Source of the DNA: an archaeon
GTDB taxonomy: Archaea > Iainarchaeota > Iainarchaeia > Iainarchaeales > CSSED10-239
Length of the DNA: 64,000 bases
Reading direction: 5' to 3'
Assembly (NCBI GenBank): GCA_023230325.1
Contig: JALNXN010000004.1
Location: 3,898 to 67,897, forward strand
Position 1 is the stretch's first letter. Each line of letters opens with the position of its first letter. The translations under genes and the position numbers were made by a program. The notes under the pieces were generated by a model. It was given only the letters and a program-made list of their open reading frames with translations, was not told the DNA's origin and did no database searches. This document shows positions 15,717-23,658 of this stretch, piece after piece.

Positions 15717-16601
15717 GTGAAGGAAAATATTTTTATTAAAGATAAACTTAAAAAGATATCAATTGCAAACTACCTTAAAAAGAAATTAAAATCTGCAGGA
15801 TTTATTGATGTGGATATTTTAAAAACTTCATTCCATACAAGAGTAATTATTTATGCTTTAAAACCAGGATTTATAATTGGAAAGAAAGGTTCAAACATTA
15901 GAGCACTTACAGATGATTTAGAAAAAGAATTTGGATTTAATAAAGTGCATATAGAGATTGGAGAAATCCCAAACAAAAATTTAGATCCAAAAGTTATTAT
16001 GGAATCAATTCAGTCAAATATTGCTAGAGGCATGACTTGGAAGAGTGTTGTTTATGGGGCTTTAAGACAAATTAAAGAAGCTGGAGCAATTGGGGCTGAA
16101 ATTATTGCAAAGGGAAACACTTCTGGAAAAGGGCAGAGAAAAAGAAAATCTCGTTTCTTTTTTGGGTACTTAAAAAAAGCTGGAGATCAAAAGGACTTGG
16201 TGTCTATTGAGAAAAGAACAACCTTCCCTAGTCTTGGAACAATTGGGATAACTTTAAGAATTGTTAATCCAAACGTTTTGTTTAGTGACAAGGTAGATGT
16301 TTCTGCTCTAGCAAAAGATTTTAAAATAAGAATGGAAGAAGAAGAACTAGAGAAAACAAAAGTTTCTGCAGAGAAGTCTGATGACAAGAAAGTTATAAAA
16401 GAAAAGTCTGATGAGAAAAAGACAGATGACAAGAAAGTTATAAAAGAAAAGTCTGATGAGAAAAAGACAGATGACAAGAAAGTTATAAAAGAAAAGTCTG
16501 ATGAGAAAAAGACAGATGACAAGAAAGTTATAAAAGAAAAGCTAGAAAAGAAGATAATAAAAGAAAAAACTTCTTCAGAAACAGAAGAAGCTACAAAGTG
16601 A
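15717..16601 (+). CDS. rps3: Ribosomal protein uS3 with repetitive C-terminal tail
   Basis: uS3 forms part of the mRNA entry channel. The 294-aa product has the KH domain with GXXG loop GFIIGKKGSNIRALTDDL, the GEIPNKNLDPKVIMESI region and the C-terminal rRNA-binding domain (GAIGAEIIAKGNTSGKGQRK). After about residue 215 comes a lysine/aspartate/glutamate-rich tail built on a 45-bp tandem repeat encoding DDKKVIKEKSDEKKT (3.6 copies at 16380-16541). The tail is not part of the conserved protein. It starts at GTG 15717 with GGAGGA at 15704-15709. Length is about 210-230 without the tail. Confidence 0.95.
   Translation: MKENIFIKDKLKKISIANYLKKKLKSAGFIDVDILKTSFHTRVIIYALKPGFIIGKKGSNIRALTDDLEKEFGFNKVHIEIGEIPNKNLDPKVIMESIQSNIARGMTWKSVVYGALRQIKEAGAIGAEIIAKGNTSGKGQRKRKSRFFFGYLKKAGDQKDLVSIEKRTTFPSLGTIGITLRIVNPNVLFSDKVDVSALAKDFKIRMEEEELEKTKVSAEKSDDKKVIKEKSDEKKTDDKKVIKEKSDEKKTDDKKVIKEKSDEKKTDDKKVIKEKLEKKIIKEKTSSETEEATK
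16380..16541 (+). repeat. 45-bp tandem repeat in the uS3 tail (3.6 copies)
   Basis: Copies at 16380-16424, 16425-16469 and 16470-16514, with a partial fourth at 16515-16541. The copies are almost identical in DNA and encode the 15-residue unit DDKKVIKEKSDEKKT. DNA-level identity points to recent expansion. Confidence 0.9.
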
Positions 16602-16607
16602 TTGTAA

Positions 16608-16835
16608 ATGGTTAAAAAGAAAGAAGTTACTTTAAATTCAATAGAAACAATTGATCAAAGAATACAAGAATTAAAATTAGAACTTGCAAAGTACAAAGGT
16701 ATGCTTGTATCTAAAACAAAAGTAAATAATACTTCTAAAAAAGGTGTTATGAAAAAAGAAATTGCTAGACTTTTAACTAAAAAAAATCAATTAAGAGAAA
16801 AAGAAATAATTAAAACCTTGGAGGGTAGAAAATAA
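16608..16835 (+). CDS. rpl29: Ribosomal protein uL29
   Basis: A small helical protein at the tunnel exit, near the SRP docking site. The 75-aa product is an alpha-helical hairpin (ELKLELAKYKGMLV and KKEIARLLTKKNQLREKE) of normal length. It lies 6 bases after uS3 and 2 bases before the aIF1 gene. This uL29-aIF1-Rpp29-uS17 order is the archaeal standard. Confidence 0.9.
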   Translation: MVKKKEVTLNSIETIDQRIQELKLELAKYKGMLVSKTKVNNTSKKGVMKKEIARLLTKKNQLREKEIIKTLEGRK

Positions 16836-16837
16836 TT

Positions 16838-17140
16838 ATGAAAGACATAAGTGCTGTTAGTCATCTTTCAAAAGACATTTTTGATCTAAACACAATTTCA
16901 AAAGAATCTCAACAAATAAAAGTTCGTGTTGAAAGAAAAAAGTTCAAAAAATTTGCAATAATAATTTCAGGATTTAATTCCGAAAGTGATGCAAAAGATG
17001 TTGAAAAATATTTAAAAAAGAAATTAGCTTGTGGCGGAACTACAAAAAACAAGACTGTAGAAATTCAAAGCAACAATAAAGACAAGGTAAAAGAATTGCT
17101 TATACTCAAAGGATATCAAAAGGAGTTAATTGATGCTTAA
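16838..17140 (+). CDS. eif1: Translation initiation factor aIF1 (SUI1)
   Basis: aIF1 checks start-codon selection on the small subunit. The 100-aa product has the SUI1 fold: IKVRVERKKFKKFAIIISGF, the DAKDVEKYLKKKLACGGTTK loop (typical L-K-x-x-x-A-C-G-G-T), VEIQSNNKDKVKELLILKG. It overlaps the next frame slightly. The position in the uL29-uS17 interval fits the archaeal operon, where SUI1 is usual. Confidence 0.9.
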   Translation: MKDISAVSHLSKDIFDLNTISKESQQIKVRVERKKFKKFAIIISGFNSESDAKDVEKYLKKKLACGGTTKNKTVEIQSNNKDKVKELLILKGYQKELIDA

Positions 17141-17324
17141 AGTTAGTAATATTAATTTGATTGGGAAAAAAATAAAAATAATAAATTCAAGTGACCCAAC
17201 AAAAAATGACTTAAAAGGGATTGTGATTTTTGAAACAAAGAATAATTTGGTTTTAAGAAAAAAAGATTTAAAAATAATTAAGATTAGAAAATCAGAAATT
17301 ATTAAAAATAAAATTTATATGTGA
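17133..17324 (+). CDS. rnp1: RNase P protein Rpp29/Pop4, short form
   Basis: Rpp29 is one of the archaeal RNase P proteins that bind the catalytic RNA and help process tRNA 5' ends. The 63-aa product retains the core of the Sm-like barrel: NLIGKKIKIINSSDPTKNDLKGIVIFETKNNLVLR, which matches the family's 'GlxgkViks-p-l-GieGivvdETkntL-i' block. It lacks the 20-50 extra residues of most archaeal homologues. ATG 17133 is preceded by AGGAG at 17121. It overlaps aIF1 by 8 bases. Position between aIF1 and uS17 strongly supports the call. Confidence 0.82.
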   Translation: MLKVSNINLIGKKIKIINSSDPTKNDLKGIVIFETKNNLVLRKKDLKIIKIRKSEIIKNKIYM

Positions 17325-17329
17325 TTTTT

Positions 17330-17731
17330 ATGACAAAAAATGATTTTAAAGATATTTCAACAAAACATAGTGTTAGAGGAAAATTAATAGAAGGCAAGAT
17401 TATTAAAATGAAATCTAAAAAGACTGCCCATATTGAAATTACTAGAACTAAATTTATTCCAAAATATGAAAGATATTTAGTTAAGAAAAGTAAGTTTGCA
17501 GTTCATGTGCCTGAAGATATTGATGTTTCTGTTAATGATGTAGTTTTGTGTGGAGAAACAAAAAAAATAAGTAAAACAAAATCAATGATTATTATTAAAA
17601 AAATAGACAAAGCTTCAACAAACAAAGCTTCAACAAACAAAGCTTCAACAAACAAAGCTTCAACAAACAAAATTATAAAAGATGAAGAAGTTCTAGTACC
17701 AACTGATGGTGATTTAAATGAAACAAATTAG
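17330..17731 (+). CDS. rps17: Ribosomal protein uS17 with repetitive tail
   Basis: uS17 binds the 16S 5' domain. The 133-aa product has the OB fold with VRGKLIEGKIIKMKSKKTAHIE, KYERYLVKKSKFAVHVPEDI and NDVVLCGETKKISKTKSMII. After about residue 94 comes a tail with four copies of a 15-bp unit (17609-17668, ASTNK), then IIKDEEVLVPTDGDLNETN. The archaeal protein is normally about 110 aa. ATG 17330 follows GTGAT at 17321. It overlaps uL14 by 14 bases. Confidence 0.93.
   Translation: MTKNDFKDISTKHSVRGKLIEGKIIKMKSKKTAHIEITRTKFIPKYERYLVKKSKFAVHVPEDIDVSVNDVVLCGETKKISKTKSMIIIKKIDKASTNKASTNKASTNKASTNKIIKDEEVLVPTDGDLNETN
17609..17668 (+). repeat. 15-bp tandem repeat in the uS17 tail (4 exact copies)
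   Basis: AAAGCTTCAACAAAC is present four times without a mismatch (17609, 17624, 17639, 17654) and encodes KASTN units. Perfect identity shows recent slippage. Confidence 0.95.
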
Positions 17732-18116
17732 TGCAAACCCAACAAAAGGAATAGTAACAAAAACAAGATGCTTTTGCACAGATAATAGCGGTGCAAAAAT
17801 GGTGGAGATTATTTCTGTATTAAATATTAAAACTAGAAGAAGACAAATTCCTTCAGCAGGCATCGCTTCATTAGTAAATGTTGTAGTTAAGAAAGGAAGT
17901 CCATCTATGAAAAAGAAAGTAGAAAAAGCAGTAATTGTAAGAGTTAAAAAGGAATACAGACGAAAAAATGGTGTAAGAATTTGTTTTGAAGACAATGCTG
18001 TAGTTTTAACTGATGCAAAGGGATTTCCTAAAGCTTCAGAAGTAAAGGGTTGTGTTGCAAAAGAAGTTGGAGAAAGATTTCCAAAAATTGCTGGTTTAGC
18101 TTCTGCAGTAATTTAA
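17718..18116 (+). CDS. rpl14: Ribosomal protein uL14
   Basis: uL14 binds 23S rRNA near the factor-binding region and is a subunit bridge. The 132-aa product has CFCTDNSGAKMVEIISVL, the GIASLVNVVVKKGSP segment, VIVRVKKEYRRKNGVRICFEDNAVVL and the C-terminal VAKEVGERFPKIAGLASAVI, all family-typical. Normal length. It overlaps uS17. Confidence 0.96.
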   Translation: MKQISANPTKGIVTKTRCFCTDNSGAKMVEIISVLNIKTRRRQIPSAGIASLVNVVVKKGSPSMKKKVEKAVIVRVKKEYRRKNGVRICFEDNAVVLTDAKGFPKASEVKGCVAKEVGERFPKIAGLASAVI

Positions 18117-18208
18117 AAGTTATAAAGAATAAATTATAGTAAAATAAATTATAAATTAAAAAAATTAAAAAAAAATAAAAAAATTAAAAATTGAAAATTT
18201 GATTTAAG

Positions 18209-18586
18209 ATGGATGCAAAAACAAAAAAACCAAATAAACAAAGAAAAAGAATGTATCAAAGTGCACTTCATAAAAAACGAAAATTATTAGTTGCACCAAT
18301 AGATAAGAACATTCAAAAAGAAGTTAATAAAAAAAGTATAGCCATTAGAAAAGGCGATACTGTAAAAGTTATGGTTGGAAATCATAAAGGTAAGTCTGGA
18401 AAAGTAGAGGTTGTTGATTATACAAAAGTAAAAGTATACATCAAAGACATTAAAACAAAAAATACTAGAGGACAAGAGAAGTTAATACCATTTACTGCAT
18501 CCAATCTAATGTTAACTAATGTTATTTTAGATGATTCAAAAAGAATAAAAGAAAAAAAAACAAAAACACCAAAAGTTGATAATTAA
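18209..18586 (+). CDS. rpl24: Ribosomal protein uL24
   Basis: An early-assembly protein at the tunnel exit. The 125-aa product has the archaeal N-terminus KPNKQRKRMYQSALHKKRKLLVAPI, the KOW motif with RKGDTVKVMVGNHKGKSGKVEVVDY, and a basic tail. It follows a 92-base A/T-rich spacer (18117-18208, mostly AAATTAAAAA runs), the largest gap in this section, and eS4 follows after 12 bases. Confidence 0.94.
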   Translation: MDAKTKKPNKQRKRMYQSALHKKRKLLVAPIDKNIQKEVNKKSIAIRKGDTVKVMVGNHKGKSGKVEVVDYTKVKVYIKDIKTKNTRGQEKLIPFTASNLMLTNVILDDSKRIKEKKTKTPKVDN

Positions 18587-18598
18587 GGTGAATAAGAA

Positions 18599-19288
18599 AT
18601 GGCTAGTAAAGGCGAAACAAAATGTTTGAAAATTAATAATGCTTCTGCAATAACTGATGTAAAGAAAACAAAAAGATTTGTATATAAACCTAAACCAGGT
18701 AAACATACAGGAGAAACCACAATCTCAATTGGTTTTGTTTTAAAAAATTTACTTAATCTTGCAGACAATACAAGAGAAGTTAAATACATAATCAACAATG
18801 GAGAGGTAATTGTTGATAAAAGAAAAGTAAAAGATCATAGATTACCAGTTGGTATCTTTGACATTATAGAAATTCCAAAATTAGATAAAGCTTACAAAGT
18901 ATATTATGGTTTTAATGGTGCTTACTATCTAAAAGAGATTGACAAAAATGAAGCGAAATTTAAAGTCTGTAAAATAATTTCAAAAAAAATAATTTCAAAA
19001 AATAATATTCAATTAGTAACAAATGAAGGTAGAGTGTTAATAACAACAAACCTTGCCTACAAGCCAAAAGCTACAATCAAGTTAGATTTAGAGGAAGGTA
19101 TTATAAAAGAATACTTCCCTTTAGAAGTTGGCAGAGATGTCTTTGTAATTGGTGGAAAGCACATTGGTTCTGTTGCAAAGATTGAAGAAATAAAACTAAG
19201 CACAATGAGAAGACCAATGTTAATTAAATTAAAACAAGATGGCGTAGATTTTGAAACAATCGAAAAAAATATAATTGTAATTAATTAG
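18599..19288 (+). CDS. rps4e: Ribosomal protein eS4
   Basis: A small-subunit protein shared with eukaryotes. The 229-aa product has the S4-type RNA-binding motif (SIGFVLKNLLNLADNTREVKYIINNGEVIVDKRKVKDHRLPVG), a central domain, and the KOW segment DVFVIGGKHIGSVAKIEEI near the C-terminus. GGTGA lies at 18587-18591, seven bases before ATG. Normal length. It overlaps the uL5 frame, whose start is a little downstream. Confidence 0.95.
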   Translation: MASKGETKCLKINNASAITDVKKTKRFVYKPKPGKHTGETTISIGFVLKNLLNLADNTREVKYIINNGEVIVDKRKVKDHRLPVGIFDIIEIPKLDKAYKVYYGFNGAYYLKEIDKNEAKFKVCKIISKKIISKNNIQLVTNEGRVLITTNLAYKPKATIKLDLEEGIIKEYFPLEVGRDVFVIGGKHIGSVAKIEEIKLSTMRRPMLIKLKQDGVDFETIEKNIIVIN

Positions 19289-19296
19289 TGATTTGT

Positions 19297-19833
19297 ATGT
19301 CTGATGAAAAAATAATAAATAAAAAAGATAACCCAATGAAAGAAATTTTTGTAGATAAAGTTACTGTAAACATTGGTGTTGGAGAGTCTGGTATAGAGCT
19401 AGAAAAAGCTGTAAAAATCTTAGCATTAGTAACTAAAAAACCAGTTGTAAAAACAGTTTGTAAAGTTAAGCTTCCAACTTGGGGAATTAGACCAGGGCTG
19501 CCTATTGGTTGTAAAGCTATTCTTAGAGATCAAGATGCATTAGACTTTATTACACTTACTTTAAAAGCAAAGAAAAATAAAATTAAAAGAAAATCATTTA
19601 GTGTTGATGGAAATTTCTCCTACGGAATACATGAATACTTAGATGTTCCTGGAATCAAATATGATCCTGATATTGGAATAAGAGGTTTTGATATTACTGT
19701 GAACTTAAAAAGAAGAGGTTATAGAGTAAAATTAAGAAAATATAATAACTCTAAAATAGGTAAGAATCAAAAAATTACAAAAGAAGATGCAATTAAGTTT
19801 GCACAAGAAAAGTTAAAGGTTGTGGTTGAATGA
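19297..19833 (+). CDS. rpl5: Ribosomal protein uL5
   Basis: uL5 binds 5S rRNA and contacts P-site tRNA. The 178-aa product carries [23 protein letters not shown], the central [18 protein letters not shown] block, [27 protein letters not shown], and a basic C-terminus. ATG 19297 follows GTGAT at 19288, so the upstream GTG belongs to the ribosome-binding site. The gene overlaps uS14 by 4 bases. Confidence 0.96.
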   Translation: MSDEKIINKKDNPMKEIFVDKVTVNIGVGESGIELEKAVKILALVTKKPVVKTVCKVKLPTWGIRPGLPIGCKAILRDQDALDFITLTLKAKKNKIKRKSFSVDGNFSYGIHEYLDVPGIKYDPDIGIRGFDITVNLKRRGYRVKLRKYNNSKIGKNQKITKEDAIKFAQEKLKVVVE

Positions 19834-20024
19834 CTACAAATGATGTAAAAAAAATAAAGAAACCTAAAGTGGTTTTAAGCAAAACTAGTAAAGAATTAAA
19901 AAGAAGTAGAGTTTGTAAATTCTGCGGAACACAAAGAGGACTTATTAGAAAGTATAATCTATATATTTGTAGAAGATGCTTTAATGATTATGCTGCTGAA
20001 TTAGGTTTTAAAAAATATGATTAA
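19830..20024 (+). CDS. rps14: Ribosomal protein uS14 (zinc-binding)
   Basis: A head protein that stabilises the A/P region. The 64-aa product has the zinc motif C29-x2-C32 and C47-x2-C50 ([22 protein letters not shown]), followed by a basic/aromatic end. The zinc-plus form is the archaeal norm. The start (ATG) overlaps uL5 and the C-terminus ends GFKKYD. About a dozen residues longer than the smallest family members, due to a lysine-rich N-terminus. Confidence 0.95.
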   Translation: MTTNDVKKIKKPKVVLSKTSKELKRSRVCKFCGTQRGLIRKYNLYICRRCFNDYAAELGFKKYD

Positions 20025-20049
20025 ATTAATATGGACATTAGGTGAGTAG

Positions 20050-20439
20050 ATGAGTTTAAATGATCCAATTGCTGATGCTTTAAATAATATAAACAATGCG
20101 GAAAACGTGGCTAAAAGAACATGTTCTTTAAACCATTCAAAGATGCTTGAGAATATTATTAAAGTTCTTGTAGATCAAGGATATATTAACAACTATAAGG
20201 TACTAGATAGAAAACCACATAAAAAATTAATAGTTTATTTAGGTGGAAAAATAAATAAGTGTAAAGCAATTAAACCAAGGTTTGCTGTAAAACACTTTGA
20301 TTTTGAAAAGTTTGAAAAATCTTATTTGATTTCTAGAGACGTAGGTGTTATTGTGGTGAGTACAACCAGTGGAATAATGGTTCACAAAGATGCTAAGCAA
20401 CAAAAACTAGGTGGAAGATTAATTGCTTATGTTTATTAA
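20050..20439 (+). CDS. rps8: Ribosomal protein uS8
   Basis: uS8 binds the central domain of 16S rRNA and is a key early assembly protein. The 129-aa product has DPIADALNNINNAENV, the central RKPHKKLIVYLGGKINKCKAIKPRF block, and the C-terminal RDVGVIVVSTTSGIMVHKDAKQQKLGGRLIAYVY, all standard. Normal length. GGTGA at 20041-20045, four bases upstream. It is followed by uL6 after a short spacer. Confidence 0.96.
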   Translation: MSLNDPIADALNNINNAENVAKRTCSLNHSKMLENIIKVLVDQGYINNYKVLDRKPHKKLIVYLGGKINKCKAIKPRFAVKHFDFEKFEKSYLISRDVGVIVVSTTSGIMVHKDAKQQKLGGRLIAYVY

Positions 20440-20478
20440 AAATAAGTTTTTAATTTTTAAATTATAAATGTGATGTTT

Positions 20479-21042
20479 GTGAGTGATGGAAAAATAGTTA
20501 GAAAAGAAATTAAAGAAAATATTATAGAAGTTTCTAGTGATATTAAAGTTAATATAGAAAATAGTAAAATAACTTTAGAAAAAGCAGGAGAAACACAAGA
20601 AATAACATACAATCCTGTGTTTGTAAGTGTTAACTTTAAAGATAACAAGTTAGTGATTAGAGCAAACAGTAAGAAAAAAAACTTCGTGTCTGTAATAAAC
20701 ACATTAAGAAAAATAGTACTTAATGCAATTTCAGGATTTGATAAAGAATACACAGCAAAATTATCAATTGTATTTTCTCACTTTCCAATGACTGTAAAAG
20801 TAGAAGGTAATGATATTATAATTTCCAATTTTTTAGGAGAAAAAAAGCCTAGAAGAACAAAAGTTATGCCAGGTTGTAAAGTTGTAGTTAATGGTAAAGA
20901 CATAGTTGTTACTGGTAAAAATAAATATTTTGTAGGTCAAACAGCAGGAAACTTTGAAACAACTACAAGGGTTAGAGGAAAAGATTATAGAGTTTTTGAT
21001 GATGGAATTTATATTGTTGAAAAATCTAATCAATTAGAGTAA
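20479..21042 (+). CDS. rpl6: Ribosomal protein uL6
   Basis: uL6 lies near the factor-binding site. The 187-aa product has two alpha-beta domains with TLRKIVLNAISGFDKEYTAK and the C-terminal KNKYFVGQTAGNFETTTRVRGKDYRVFDDGIYIVEK, standard for uL6. I place the start at GTG 20479, with GTGAT at 20470. This matches the GTGAT-spacer-start pattern of the neighbours (eL32, eL19). ATG 20473 or GTG 20470 are alternatives differing by 2-3 residues. The choice is uncertain. Confidence 0.95.
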   Translation: MSDGKIVRKEIKENIIEVSSDIKVNIENSKITLEKAGETQEITYNPVFVSVNFKDNKLVIRANSKKKNFVSVINTLRKIVLNAISGFDKEYTAKLSIVFSHFPMTVKVEGNDIIISNFLGEKKPRRTKVMPGCKVVVNGKDIVVTGKNKYFVGQTAGNFETTTRVRGKDYRVFDDGIYIVEKSNQLE

Positions 21043-21062
21043 ATTAAAATAATGTGATATTT

Positions 21063-21401
21063 ATGAGTAAAGATACCCCAAACTTTAGAGGTCATTTTGG
21101 ACTAACAACAAGAAGAAGAAAGAAAAGAAGAGATGTTAATAAATGGAGATTTCCAAGAGGAATTGACAGATCTTTATCTGAAAAAAGAGGACCTATGCCA
21201 AGAATTGGGTATGGTCACAAAGTTGAAGATAAGTTTAAACATCCTTCAAACTATAAAGAGATTTTAGTTTCTTCAAAAACAGATCTTTTAAATGTTTTAG
21301 ATGAAAAAATAGCAATTAGATTTTCACAAACATTAGGTCAAAAGAAAAAAGAAGAACTAACAAAAATTGCAACAGAAAAAAATATGAAAATATTAAACTA
21401 A
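21063..21401 (+). CDS. rpl32e: Ribosomal protein eL32
   Basis: A eukaryote/archaea-specific large-subunit protein. The 112-aa product has the consensus RRKKRRDVNKWRFPRGIDRSL and RGPMPRIGYGHKVEDKFKHP, followed by NYKEILVSSKTDLLNVLDEKIAIRFSQTLG. ATG 21063 follows GTGAT at 21054. It lies between uL6 and eL19 as in other archaeal spc operons. Shorter at the N-terminus than some relatives. Confidence 0.94.
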   Translation: MSKDTPNFRGHFGLTTRRRKKRRDVNKWRFPRGIDRSLSEKRGPMPRIGYGHKVEDKFKHPSNYKEILVSSKTDLLNVLDEKIAIRFSQTLGQKKKEELTKIATEKNMKILN

Positions 21402-21434
21402 ATATGAGAACATTAAATTAAAATTGTGACATTT

Positions 21435-21884
21435 ATGAAATTAAATACACTAAAAGATTTAGCTGGAAAGTTATTAAAAAAAGGAAAACATAAATTGATT
21501 GTTGATACTGAGAAATTAGAAGTTCACAAAAAAAAAGTAGAAGACTCAATTACTAGAGAAGATGTTAGACAATTGATCAACGACGGTGTTATTAAAAAAC
21601 AAAAAAACACAGGTCAATCAACAGGAAGATCTAAAGCTCTTTTAGAAAAGAAAAAACTAAAAAGAAAAAGAGGACCTGGTAAAAGGAAAGGAACAAAGGC
21701 TGCAAGAAAAACTACAAATGAGCATAACCTAAAAGTTAGAGGTCTTAGAAAAAGATTAAAAGAAATTAAAAAAGAAGATAAACTAAATGGTAAAAACTAT
21801 AAAAAAGTATACCTGATGATTACTGGTAACTATTTTAGAGGAAAGAAACATTTAGAAGAATATATTAATGGTGAAAATAAATGA
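21435..21884 (+). CDS. rpl19e: Ribosomal protein eL19
   Basis: A large-subunit protein with a globular core and long helices. The 149-aa product has LNTLKDLAGKLLKKGKHKLIVD, EDVRQLINDGVIKKQKNTGQS, RKRGPGKRKGTKAARKTTNE, and a C-terminal helix that ends in NYFRGKKHLEEYINGENK. ATG 21435 follows GTGAC at 21426. The stop overlaps uL18 by 4 bases. Confidence 0.95.
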   Translation: MKLNTLKDLAGKLLKKGKHKLIVDTEKLEVHKKKVEDSITREDVRQLINDGVIKKQKNTGQSTGRSKALLEKKKLKRKRGPGKRKGTKAARKTTNEHNLKVRGLRKRLKEIKKEDKLNGKNYKKVYLMITGNYFRGKKHLEEYINGENK

Positions 21885-22396
21885 AAAGCGGCCCAACTTA
21901 TAATGTCCAATTTAGAAGAAAAAGAACACAAAAAACAGATTACAAGAAAAGATTAAGTTCTTTAAAATCTGAGAAAAATAGATTTGTAGTTAGACTATCA
22001 AACAAGCTAGTAAGAGCACAAGTTGTTGATTATAAAACACAAGGAGATGTTTGCCTAGCGTCAGTAAATTCAAATGATCTAAAAAAAATATATTCTTGGA
22101 AATATTCTTTAAACACAACTCCTGCAATTTATTTAACTGCATTGATGTTGTGTGATAAAGCAAAAAAAATTGGAATTGATGAAGTAATTTTTGATACTGG
22201 CTTAAAAACATATAAACCAAAATCAAAAATCTATGCAGCTTTAAAAGCAATTGCAGATTCAAATTTAAAATGTGCTTATGATAAAAAAGCTTTCCCTTTA
22301 GATGAAAGAATTGAAGGAAAGCATATTGATAGTCATTTGAAAAATAATATTACAAAAGACTTTAATGAAATTAAATCAAAAATTTTAAAAAATTAA
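21881..22396 (+). CDS. rpl18: Ribosomal protein uL18
   Basis: uL18 binds 5S rRNA with uL5. The 171-aa product has the archaeal start MKSGPTYNVQFRRKRTQKTDYKKR and the YLTALMLCDKAKKIGIDEVIFDTGLKTYKPKSKIYAALKAIADSNLK block, with a C-terminal tail. It starts with the ATGA overlap of eL19, preceded by GGTGA. Length is slightly below the archaeal average of 190. Confidence 0.95.
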   Translation: MKSGPTYNVQFRRKRTQKTDYKKRLSSLKSEKNRFVVRLSNKLVRAQVVDYKTQGDVCLASVNSNDLKKIYSWKYSLNTTPAIYLTALMLCDKAKKIGIDEVIFDTGLKTYKPKSKIYAALKAIADSNLKCAYDKKAFPLDERIEGKHIDSHLKNNITKDFNEIKSKILKN

Positions 22397-22413
22397 AATT
22401 AATGTGAAATAAT

Positions 22414-23118
22414 ATGTCTGTAGATAGAAAAGAAAAAACTGATAACCCAAAAAGAAAGGGTAGAGAAAGACGAGCAAGAACTGAAAGAAGTTTAAATATA
22501 AATTTTGATAAAAATTTATGGGTTCCAAAAACAATCTTAGGTAATAAAGTAAAGAATGGAGAATTAACAACCTTTGAAGATGTTTTTAAATTCGGAAAGA
22601 TTATGGAACCAGAGATCATTGATTTTCTAATACCTGATCTAAAAATAAAAATTGTTGACATTAAAAAAACAACAAGAGTTACAAGAGCAGGTAGACATTT
22701 TTCTTTTAGAGTTTCTGCGATTGTTGGAGATGGTGCTGGACATATAGGTCTTGGATCAGGAAAGAATATTGAAAGAATAACTGCCCAAGAAAAAGCAATC
22801 CAAAAAGCAAAATTAAATATTATTGGAATCAAAAGAGGATCAGGAAGTTGGGAAAGTAACACCTATGATGATAACTCTGTACCTTACAGAACAATTGGAA
22901 AATGTGCGTCATTAAGAGTAGAGTTGTTGCCTGCACCAAAAGGAATTGGTTTAGCTGTAAGTGAATCTATTAAACCAGTTTTTGAGTTAGCAGGAATTAC
23001 TAATGTTTGGTCAAAGACAAGAGGAGCAACAGACACTAAATTAAATTTTGTTAGAGCAACAATTGATGCTTTAAATAATTTAAGTAATTTAAAAGTTTTA
23101 AACAAAAAAGAAGAATGA
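22414..23118 (+). CDS. rps5: Ribosomal protein uS5
   Basis: uS5 lies at the mRNA entry tunnel. The 234-aa product has the dsRBD-like domain with VTRAGRHFSFRVSAIVGDGAGHIGLGSGKN, KLNIIGIKRGSGSWES, and the second domain LRVELLPAPKGIGLAVSESIKPVFELAGITNVWSKTRG, all diagnostic. The basic N-terminus (PKRKGRERRARTERSL) is a normal archaeal feature. GTGA lies just upstream of ATG. Confidence 0.96.
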   Translation: MSVDRKEKTDNPKRKGRERRARTERSLNINFDKNLWVPKTILGNKVKNGELTTFEDVFKFGKIMEPEIIDFLIPDLKIKIVDIKKTTRVTRAGRHFSFRVSAIVGDGAGHIGLGSGKNIERITAQEKAIQKAKLNIIGIKRGSGSWESNTYDDNSVPYRTIGKCASLRVELLPAPKGIGLAVSESIKPVFELAGITNVWSKTRGATDTKLNFVRATIDALNNLSNLKVLNKKEE

Positions 23119-23149
23119 AAATAATTTTATATTTTAAGAAGGAATAACT

Positions 23150-23608
23150 ATGTTTGCAATATTAAGAGTTAGAGGAAAAATTGGCGTTAACTATAAAATA
23201 GAACACAATTTAGAATTACTAAATTTAACAAGAGTAAATCATTGTGTGTTATTAAAAAAATCTCCTGAGTTAATGGGTATGCTAAGAAAAGGCAAAGATT
23301 ATATAACCTGGGGAGAAATAAATAAAGACATCCTAAAATCCCTTTTAGAAAAAAGAGGAAAAGTTTATCTAGAAGATAACAAGTTAGTTCCATTTAAAGA
23401 AAAATATTCAAAAGATGTTGACAAAATCATTACTGAACTTTTAGATGATAAAAAAACAATTAAAGATTATAATATTAAACAAGTATTTAGATTAAAGGCA
23501 CCATCAAAAGGATATGATAGAAAAGGTGTTAAAAAAACATATGTTCAAGGCGGAGCTTTAGGTAACAGAGGAGAAAATATTAATAAACTTTTAAAGAAGA
23601 TGATCTAA
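23150..23608 (+). CDS. rpl30: Ribosomal protein uL30
   Basis: A large-subunit protein. The 152-aa product has the archaeal N-terminus FAILRVRGKIGVNYKIEHNLELLNLTRVNHCVL and C-terminal extension FRLKAPSKGYDRKGVKKTYVQGGALGNRGENIN typical of the long archaeal/eukaryal form. AAGGAA lies a few bases before ATG. The following uL15 lies after a 50-base spacer. Confidence 0.95.
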   Translation: MFAILRVRGKIGVNYKIEHNLELLNLTRVNHCVLLKKSPELMGMLRKGKDYITWGEINKDILKSLLEKRGKVYLEDNKLVPFKEKYSKDVDKIITELLDDKKTIKDYNIKQVFRLKAPSKGYDRKGVKKTYVQGGALGNRGENINKLLKKMI

Positions 23609-23658
23609 GTTAAATTAATGTTTTTATAAAAATATATATTTTAAATTTGTGAAAAGGT

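Noticed and set aside
16187..16522. 111-aa minus-strand frame over the uS3 tail
   Set aside because: It is the reverse reading of the tandem repeat, giving Ser/Phe repeats, so it is a shadow of uS3.
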